A stretch of DNA of 64,000 nt from Tomocerus qinae. Lineage: Eukaryota; Arthropoda; Collembola; Entomobryomorpha; Tomoceridae. The position numbers and the translations under genes were made by a program. Below are positions 57,160-64,000 of the stretch, piece after piece. The stretch spans positions 82,212,001 to 82,276,000 of the forward strand of contig CM034546.1 in NCBI GenBank assembly GCA_020055645.1, read 5' to 3'. Position 1 is the first letter of the stretch. Each line of letters opens with the position of its first letter. The notes under the pieces are model-generated. The model was not told where the DNA came from. It did not search any database and worked only from the letters and a program-made list of their open reading frames with translations.

Positions 57160-57948
57160 ATCACAGATATATTATTTCGGCTTCGGCTGATTTCCACTTC
57201 GGCTTCGGTGATTTTCCACTTCGGCTTCGGCTAATTTCCACGTCGGCGTCGGCTGTGTTCTATTCGGCGTCGGCCGTGACATTTACGCCCCAACTTCTGG
57301 AATTTATGCTTCGGCATCGGCGTATGCCAATTTCCACTTAGGCTTCGGCGATTTTCCACTTCGGCTTCGGCGATTTTCCACGTCGGCGTCGGCTAATTTC
57401 TATTCGGCTTCGGCTGACTTCCACGTCGGCTTCGGCTATTTTCCACTTCGGCGTCGGCTGTGTTCTATTCGGCTTCGGCGGTGAAATTTACACCACAACT
57501 TCGGCAATTTATGCTTCGGCATCGGCGTATGCCAATTTCCACTTAGGCTTCGGTAATTTTCCACGTCGGTTTCGGCTAATTTCCACGTCGGCGTCGGCTA
57601 ATTTCTATTCGGCTTCGGCTAAATTCCACTTCGGCTTCGGCTATTTTCCACTTCGGCGTCGGCTGTGTTCTATTCGGCGTCGGCAGGTATATTTTTACTT
57701 CGGCGCCGACAACTTTTCACTTTTGCTTCGGCGTCGGCTATTTTCCATTCGGCGTTGGCCAATTTCAACCAACTTATGCTATGCTATTTTCTACTTCGGC
57801 TTCGGCTATTTTCCTGCGGCTTCGGCGCAGATGCATCGGTGTAGGCTAACTTCTATTCGGCGTGGGCTAAAATTTTACTTCGGCTTCGGCTATTTTCCAC
57901 TTCGGCGTGTGCTATATTCTATTCGGCGTAAGCTAATTTCTAGTACCC
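57160..57948. repeat. Satellite in right arm
   Basis: Inverted counterpart of 51774-52616, about 50 bp shorter, which implies a different number of units. Confidence 0.9.
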
Positions 57949-58194
57949 AGGTTAAAGAGGTTACATGTCGGTGAAAATGTTTTTTAATGGGAGGGGGCGG
58001 GAAGGTGGAGGCTACTAGTTTGTGAGAATTTTTTATTTGAGAAGGAGCGGAGAAATAGAAACTTCATGTAAGAAAGACTTCACTTAGAAAAAATTTTTAA
58101 ATCACCTTGAAAAAATGGTTCTCCCCAATTGTTTTGTCAACTATTAATTTTTCGCATGAAGGACATCGTTGAAACAATAATTGACCCTGGTGAT

Positions 58195-58555
58195 ATATAA
58201 ATTATATATATATATAAATAAATTATATATATATAAATTATATATATATATAAATTATATATATATATAAATTACATGTAAATAAATAAATTATATATAT
58301 ATATAAATTATATATAAATAAATAAATTATATATATATATATATTATATAAATAATATATATATAAATTATATAAATAATATATATATATAAATTATATG
58401 AATAATATATATATATAAATTATATAAATAATATATATATATATAAATTATATAAATAATATATATATAAATCATATAAATAATATATATATATAAATTA
58501 TATAAATAATATATCTATATAAATCATATAAATAATATATATAAATAATATAAAT
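58195..58555. repeat. (at)n / ataaatta low-complexity tract
   Basis: Imperfect repeats of 'tatataaattatataaata'. No gene. Confidence 0.9.
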
Positions 58556-58559
58556 ATTT

Positions 58560-59770
58560 TAATACTAAAGCTATCTCATCAATTTTATGAAACTCATAAT
58601 TATATTATTATGCTTTGTTTTCTGAATGACCACCAGAGGTCCCTACTTTTTTCTGACAAGGCAAGCATTGGCGCGAGGTCCTCTAATCGTTGGGTAAGCC
58701 CCCTCTGAATTTTTTAACATGAATTTTGGTACTACGATGTGGTTATTATGCAGGCGCAAAGTATGACCTTAAAATGGTTTGCGATACAATTACAAGTAAT
58801 TTGCAAAACTTCTACAATGTTCGAAAATGTCAAAAATTTGCTCATCGTAAGTGTCTCGTAAATATACTATCGTAAAACTTACGACACTATACGATACGAT
58901 TTTAACGAAAATCCGCTTCCTGCTTGAAAAAATGAAGACAAACGCGCTGAGAAAAGCTGAGGGTTTTAGCCTTGTTGTGTGAGTAAATCAGTAATAAACT
59001 AGTATGTAAAATAATTCGGTGGCATTATGTCATAGGTAGAGGGTAGAAAGACTGTCATGAAGTGAGTGCGACGGTACAAGTCATCAGTATCAGTGATTGA
59101 ATTTATTTAAATCAGTGGTAGAAAAAGGTTAAAAATAGCCGTAGTTTGAAACATTCATTAGCCCTCACACTTAAATATTTAGTCCTTTATTATGGCAGGG
59201 GGCCAAAAATGTCTGTTCATGAACTTCTCGGGCGTTCTGGCTTAATTGACTTGCTCTTCTTTCTCTTATTATCTTTGCCAAGAGTTTCTACCTCAGAGGC
59301 ATGGCTTAAGACTGCTGCTAGTGTTTAATTTTAGGTTTAGTGTAACCAAGTAAATCCTATAGTGTCCTAATGTTAAATTGTCTATTTGCTTATTTTCGTA
59401 TCATTGTCGTATGTCTAGTTAAAATTTTCAAGTTTCTTAATTTCAAAAAGATAATTACGGGTGTTTGCTTGATAATTCTGTGTAGGTAGCTGTCATAAGT
59501 GCTAGTGGGGATTTCCCGTGTTCGTGATGATTGGTGTCTTTGGTGGAACACTTGTTTGTTTCACGAACTATATTTAACCCTCACAACGAAGCTAAATATT
59601 CATAAACTCAAAAATTATTGCATGTTTAAGATTTTACAGTTCAAATCCTACCGTGATCTGTAACTTGTATTTCCTCTCGTCCCTACACTTATAATACCGA
59701 CCCAAACAATTTCGTGCTCGCTTGGGAATTTAGACATTCGGCTCAATTGATTTACTGCAACCACACCGAA
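58560..59770. other. 5' flank of the channel gene, nothing identified
   Basis: Less repetitive than its surroundings. No coding exon that I can support; short frames such as 59146-59328 lack a recognisable domain. It may contain the promoter and 5' untranslated exons of the gene at 59773. Confidence 0.45.
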
Positions 59771-59772
59771 TT

Positions 59773-60339
59773 ATGAGTCTCCACAATTCAGTGTACCTCA
59801 TCGAAATCACTTGCCTTTTATTATTAATTTCCTTAGCTCAACCCATTCCCATTCCACAGTATGATAATGTTGATTACACCGAAGTTACCGACTACGATGA
59901 TGCAGATGAAGATTTCGATGACGATAAGCGGGACGCTCATGCTCAGCCTACTGACCATGACAATAAACCGTCTGTTTTTAAATTACCGGAAAATTACAGC
60001 ACGCACAAATCCCCCCCACTCATTAACGGAGGACCAATCCCAGTCGAGTTCTCCATGCTCATTTTTAATGTCTTTGACATCAAAGAAATACAAGAGGAAA
60101 TCAGTATGGAAGTTAATTACAAGCTACAATGGACCGATACAAGATTGCACAATTGGACAACAAATATTGATCCAGGACATTCTTTCACAGTTTTAAGTCC
60201 TACCCTCTTACACAGAATTTGGCATCCTGACATTTTCATCGATCATATTAAAAGGGTCACTCAACCTAATCTCATTTCTACGGCTTCTTCTCTCAGGATT
60301 TACCAAGATGGTGAGAAAAAAATCTTTTATTTAACATTT
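59773..60339 (+). CDS. Cys-loop ligand-gated ion channel subunit, N-terminal exon (partial)
   Basis: ATG at 59773 opens a signal peptide (LIEITCLLLLISLAQP) followed by an acidic, poorly conserved segment (DYDDADEDFDDDK). The ligand-binding domain then begins: GGPIPVEFSMLIFNVFDIKE with the following beta strands, KLQWTDTRLHNW (W-x-D-x-R-L, loop D region), LLHRIWHPDIFI (W-x-P-D, loop A) and SLRIYQDGEKKIFYL. These are hallmarks of pentameric receptor subunits, most like invertebrate GABA/glycine/glutamate-gated chloride channels. The proposed exon ends at ACATTT|GTAACT (phase 0). The Cys-loop and four membrane helices would lie downstream, outside the window or beyond the Helitron; none is seen before 64000. 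The exon is open and looks intact, the strongest host gene here. Confidence 0.8.
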
Positions 60340-60555
60340 GTAACTAAAATCGTCAATAAATATGATTAATTTTTGATGGGAAAAGGCTATAAATTCAAAT
60401 ATATTTATTAAAATTTTTCAAGCTTTCGACAAATTTCTATTGTCATCATCAGGAACTGGAGTTAACATTTTAATTCGACATATTAATGGATTGGAGGAAT
60501 GTTATGTCATTTGTCTTAACCCGCTATGGCTAGCTCTATTCTATCTACCTAGATA

Positions 60556-63275
60556 TCATTATAATAATAGCAATTCATATACCTCTTAACGTCAACATAC
60601 AAGCTTCAAATTTTTACTGGATGTTCATCTCATAGTCAGAACCGTAAATGATCATTTTCATAACGATCGGTTTCATTTCGTTTTCTGAATTTTTGAAAAT
60701 TAAATTTTAACATGGGAGGGATAGGGAAAAGTTCAAATTGCCAAACCTATCTCCTCCTACAGTTTTCAACCATTCACTATCAAATTTTTTTTGAAGCTTC
60801 TAAGGACCAATATTGAGGTCCTCAAGAAGCGGATTTTTGATATTTTGATTCTACGATTTTTAAATGAATTTAGAAAATTCAATTATCCATTCGTGCTTCT
60901 CCGTGTATAAGGGGCTACAGTGACTACGCACTGTAAATGCGACCATGGCTCACATAGGTGGCGCATGATCTCTTTCCCTTCAACTTTAGCTACACCTAAA
61001 CCTGCTCCGTTGTTGGGGCTGCGAGAAACGAACAGTTTAATAGTTTCAATAAACAGGTGAAACAGAAATAGATTTTTTGGTTCTTCAGTTTTCATCTTTG
61101 AATATCTGTCAAATCATTCATGATTTAAAATAAAATGGTTAGACCAATTAACATATAAGTGGTAATTAAAATAACACGTTCAATTAAAGTGAGGGGATAG
61201 ATTAAAACTAAATAACGAGGAACATTAAAATGGTTTAATTAAAATAACGGGGTTAATTAAAATAACGGGGTTAATTAAAATAACGAGGTTAATTAAAACA
61301 AAGATGTTAATGAAAATATTGGAAATGTTTGAAATGACGGGGTTATTTACAATGACGAGGTTATTTAAAATGACGGGGTTATTTAAATGACGAGGTTATT
61401 TAAATGACGAGGTTATTTAAATGACGAGGTTATTTAAATGACGAGGTTATTTAAAATGACGGGGTTATTGAAAATGACGGGGTTATTTAAAATGACGGGG
61501 TTATCGAAAATGACGGGGTTATTGAAAATGACGGGGTTATTGAAAGTGACGGGGTTATTGAAAATGACGGGGTTATTGAAAATGACAGGGCTATTGAAAA
61601 TGACAAGGTTATTGAAAATGACAAGGTTATTGAAAATGACAAGGTTATTGAAAATGACAAGGTTATTGAAAATGACGGGGTTATAGACAATGACGGGGTT
61701 ATTTAAAATGACGGGGTTATTTAAAATGACGGGGTTATTTAAAATGACGGGGTTATTTAAAATGACGGGGTTATTTAAAATGACGGGGTTATTTAAAATG
61801 ACGGGGTTATTTAAAATGACGGGGTTATTTAAAATGACGGGGTTATTTAAAATGACGGGGTTATTTAAAATGACGGGGTTATTTGAAATGACGGGGTTAT
61901 TTAAAATGACGGGGTTATTTAAAATGACGGGGTTATTTAAAATGACGGGGTTATTTAAAATGACGGGGTTATTTAAAATGACGGGGTTATTTAAAATGAC
62001 GGGGTTATTTAAAATGACGGGGTTATTTAAAATGACGGGGTTATTTAAAATGACGGGGTTATTTAAAATGACGGGGTTATTTAAAATGACGGGGTTATTT
62101 AAAATGACGGGGTTATTTAAAATGACGAGGTTATTTAAAATGACGGGGTTATTTAAAATGACGGGGTTATTTAAAATAACGGGGTTATTTAAAATGACGG
62201 GATTATTGAAAATGACGGGGTTATTGAAAATGACGGGGTTATTGAAAATGACGGGGTTATAGAATATGGCGGGGTTATAAACAATGACGGGGTTATTTAA
62301 AATGACGGGATTATTGAAAATGACGGGGTTATTTAAAATGACGGGGTTATTTAAAATGACGGGGTTATTTAAAATGACGGGGTTATTTAAGATGACGGGG
62401 TTATTTAAGATGACGGGGTTATTTAAAATAACGGGGTTATTTAAAATGACGGGGTTATTTAAAATGACGGGGTTATTTAAAATGACGGGGTTATTTAAAA
62501 TGACGGGGTTATTTAAAATAACGGGGTTATTTAAAATGACGGGGTTATTTAAAATGACGGGGTTATTTAAAATGACGGGGTTATTTAAAATGACGGGGTT
62601 ATTTAAAATGACGGGGTTATTTAAAATGACGGGGTTATTTAAAATGACGGGGTTATTTAAAATGACGGGGTTATTTAAAATGACGGGGTTATTTAAAATG
62701 ACGGGGTTATTTAAAATGACGGGTTTATTTAAAATATCGGGGTTATTTAAAATAACGGGGTTATTTAAAATAACGGGGTTATTTAAAATGACGGGATTAT
62801 TGAAAATGACGGGGTTATTGAAAATGACGGGGTTATAGAGTATGACGGGGTTATTGAAAATGACGGGGTTATTGCAAACAACGGGGTTATTCAAAATGAC
62901 GTTGGAATTTAAAACGACGGGATTATTTAAAATGGCGTCTATTTACAATGATGGGGTAATATGTAAAATGACGGAGTCATTTAAGATTATATATAATATT
63001 AATGATATAATGAAAATCAGGATGCTGATAAAAGGACTACAAACATTTACTTTGTTTGGTTAAATGATGCTGAATTTGGTACACTATTATTATGCTGATT
63101 CGGTAAGTATTTTATTTTTCCCCCATGCATGGGATGTTGTAGAAATGTAGCAAGCAATTAAAAAAATTATCTGTTAATTTTAATCCTTTTTTAATGCATA
63201 ATGCACACTCATGATCTACCGTCCCCATTAAGGGGTTACACCCATATCCCGTTCGGAGAACGGGCCTATTACTAG
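60556..63275 (+). mobile_element. Helitron copy 2 (2.72 kb)
   Basis: The 5' end TCATTATAATAATAGC is at 60556, preceded by A. The 3' perfect hairpin cccgttcggagaacggg plus cctatta is followed by CTAG at 63272-63275, then T. It has the same 5' region as copy 1 (60600-61140) but without the 1-kb insertion and without the MITE, then an 18-bp array and the same 3' block. It lies downstream of the channel exon, in its probable intron. Confidence 0.9.
61200..62900 (+). repeat. 18-bp satellite array in Helitron 2
   Basis: Very homogeneous copies of atgacggggttatttaaa, more uniform than in copy 1. It opens with 'ttaattaaaataacggggt' variants, as copy 1 does. The 486-codon minus-strand frame (Asn-Asn-Pro-Val-Ile-Leu) and the 190-codon plus frames are artefacts of an 18-bp unit without stops. 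Confidence 0.95.
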
Positions 63276-64000
63276 TATACTATTCTTTAGAACTTATAGT
63301 AACTAACACTGATATAAATTGAGCAAGTCAATTGAAAAAGTAACAGTTTCGATGGATTGCTAGTATTGTCATGGAAAATGCAAATAAAGATTAAAAATAG
63401 TCCACTCCTTTGGAGCCAACCGACATAGTGAGGTGTTCTGAAACGCACCAACAAGGCAACAAAACAACTTTCATATAAAATTATGGCTGTGCTAGCGCTG
63501 AAGGACGCTCATCGCACCTGCATAGCAACCCCATGGGACCATCTAAATGCGCTTTAAAATTTTTAATCCCTCTGGCTCTATTCCTCCCGAATGATAAGTC
63601 CAATTTTTATAGGACTTACTTTTTGGAATTTTGGATCATTAAGGAATACACGAGGGCGGTCGTTGCTTTAAATGCTTTAAAATTGTTTTTTTACAATATA
63701 TCCTTCGAGAGGAATAGAACCAAAGGTAAAACATTTATTAACATACATTTTGATATTCCCAGGTGGTTGCCATGCAGGCGCAAGAGCAACTTTAACATGT
63801 GTATACAGAATAGAATTTCTGGATGAATTAATGTGTTTAAATAGAAGCTGAGTATTTTACTATCGCAGGTGAGGAGATTGTACAACGGAATGTGACCAAA
63901 ACAAAGTTTGTGATTTAATTAGCCAAAAGCGGGAACAGCACTATATTTAGAACTCCGTTTCAGGGGAATGCTGCGCGGCAGGTTTGACGTTGTATACGGA
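63276..64000. other. Unassigned sequence right of Helitron 2
   Basis: 63560-63760 is an imperfect inverted repeat (ggctctattcctcccgaa versus ttcgagaggaatagaacc) related to about 18860-18930. The 97-codon plus frame across it is therefore probably not a gene. No further channel exon recognised. Confidence 0.5.

Larger units (their letters stand above)
51769..57948. mobile_element. MULE/foldback-like element with arms of about 1.75 kb
   Basis: The left arm 51769 to about 53555 and right arm about 56237-57948 are near-perfect inverted copies, starting GGGTACTAGAAATTAGC. They are flanked by a perfect 9-bp duplication AGGTTAAAG (51760-51768 and 57949-57957). Long inverted repeats with a 9-bp duplication are the Mutator-like pattern. 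The outer half of each arm is satellite DNA (gccgaagtggaaaatagccg-type units, 51774-52616 and 57160-57948). The inner half is unique, with an 86-codon open frame. The 2.7-kb centre holds further inverted repeats and microsatellites but no transposase. Confidence 0.85.

Noticed and set aside
61434..62894. 486-codon minus-strand open frame of Asn-Asn-Pro-Val-Ile-Leu repeats, and plus-strand Met-Thr-Gly-Leu-Phe-Lys frames here and at 25.4-32.0 kb
   Set aside because: The 18-bp satellite unit is a multiple of three and lacks stops in several frames on both strands; frames begin and end with the array. No non-repeat coding sequence is attached.
63533..63885. Frames on both strands near the right edge
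   Set aside because: They cover an imperfect inverted repeat; no domain is seen and the channel gene is not continued here.

Overview
This is a eukaryotic, almost certainly invertebrate animal (possibly arthropod) genomic window. It is AT-rich and has short GT-AG introns (about 45-130 bp). It holds very little single-copy host coding sequence and is dominated by nested, mostly decayed transposable elements and long satellite arrays. I cannot name the species from sequence alone. I see no bacterial-type operon, rRNA gene or CRISPR array.

Layout. 0.9-3.0 kb: a multi-exon minus-strand gene of the DUF7869 type. 3.2-5.5 kb: minisatellites and a Helitron-like end. 5.56-6.83 kb: a four-exon DEDDh exonuclease-like gene (copy 1). 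7.1-12.6 kb: a decayed P-element/THAP9-like transposase on the minus strand, with a tandemly multiplied 291-bp exon unit and an 820-bp TA-flanked insertion. 12.8-13.6 kb: an hAT-type non-autonomous element. 13.65-18.28 kb: a 4.6-kb element with inverted ends that holds a 270-bp tandem repeat. 19.5-20.3 kb: a foldback element. 21.4-32.76 kb: a piggyBac transposase pseudogene whose second intron holds a 9.2-kb Helitron, which carries an hAT MITE, a 1-kb element and a 7-kb array of an 18-bp repeat. 34.6-35.05 kb: a non-LTR retrotransposon fragment. 35.39-40.22 kb: a BEL/Pao retrotransposon lacking its reverse transcriptase, between two copies of a 200-bp sequence. 40.57-41.65 kb: a decayed second copy of the exonuclease-like gene. 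42.65-43.08 kb: an LTR-like sequence. 44.3-45.2 kb: two MITEs. 45.59-48.30 kb: a second Helitron. 48.63-49.17 kb: a tRNA-derived SINE. 51.77-57.95 kb: a 6.2-kb MULE/foldback-like element whose arms (about 1.7-1.8 kb) are largely satellite DNA. 59.77-60.34 kb: the first coding exon of a Cys-loop ligand-gated channel. 60.56-63.28 kb: a third Helitron, in the presumed intron of that gene.

The best candidates for something undescribed are: (i) the three satellite-carrying Helitrons, one of which turned a 94-bp piggyBac intron into a 9.3-kb intron; (ii) the 6.2-kb element with satellite inverted arms and a 9-bp target duplication; (iii) the tandem exon units in the P-element-like locus; (iv) the paired exonuclease-like genes, whose reading frames break in the same short stretch; and (v) the 200-bp duplication flanking the BEL element. 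All calls come from reading the sequence; no database search was run.
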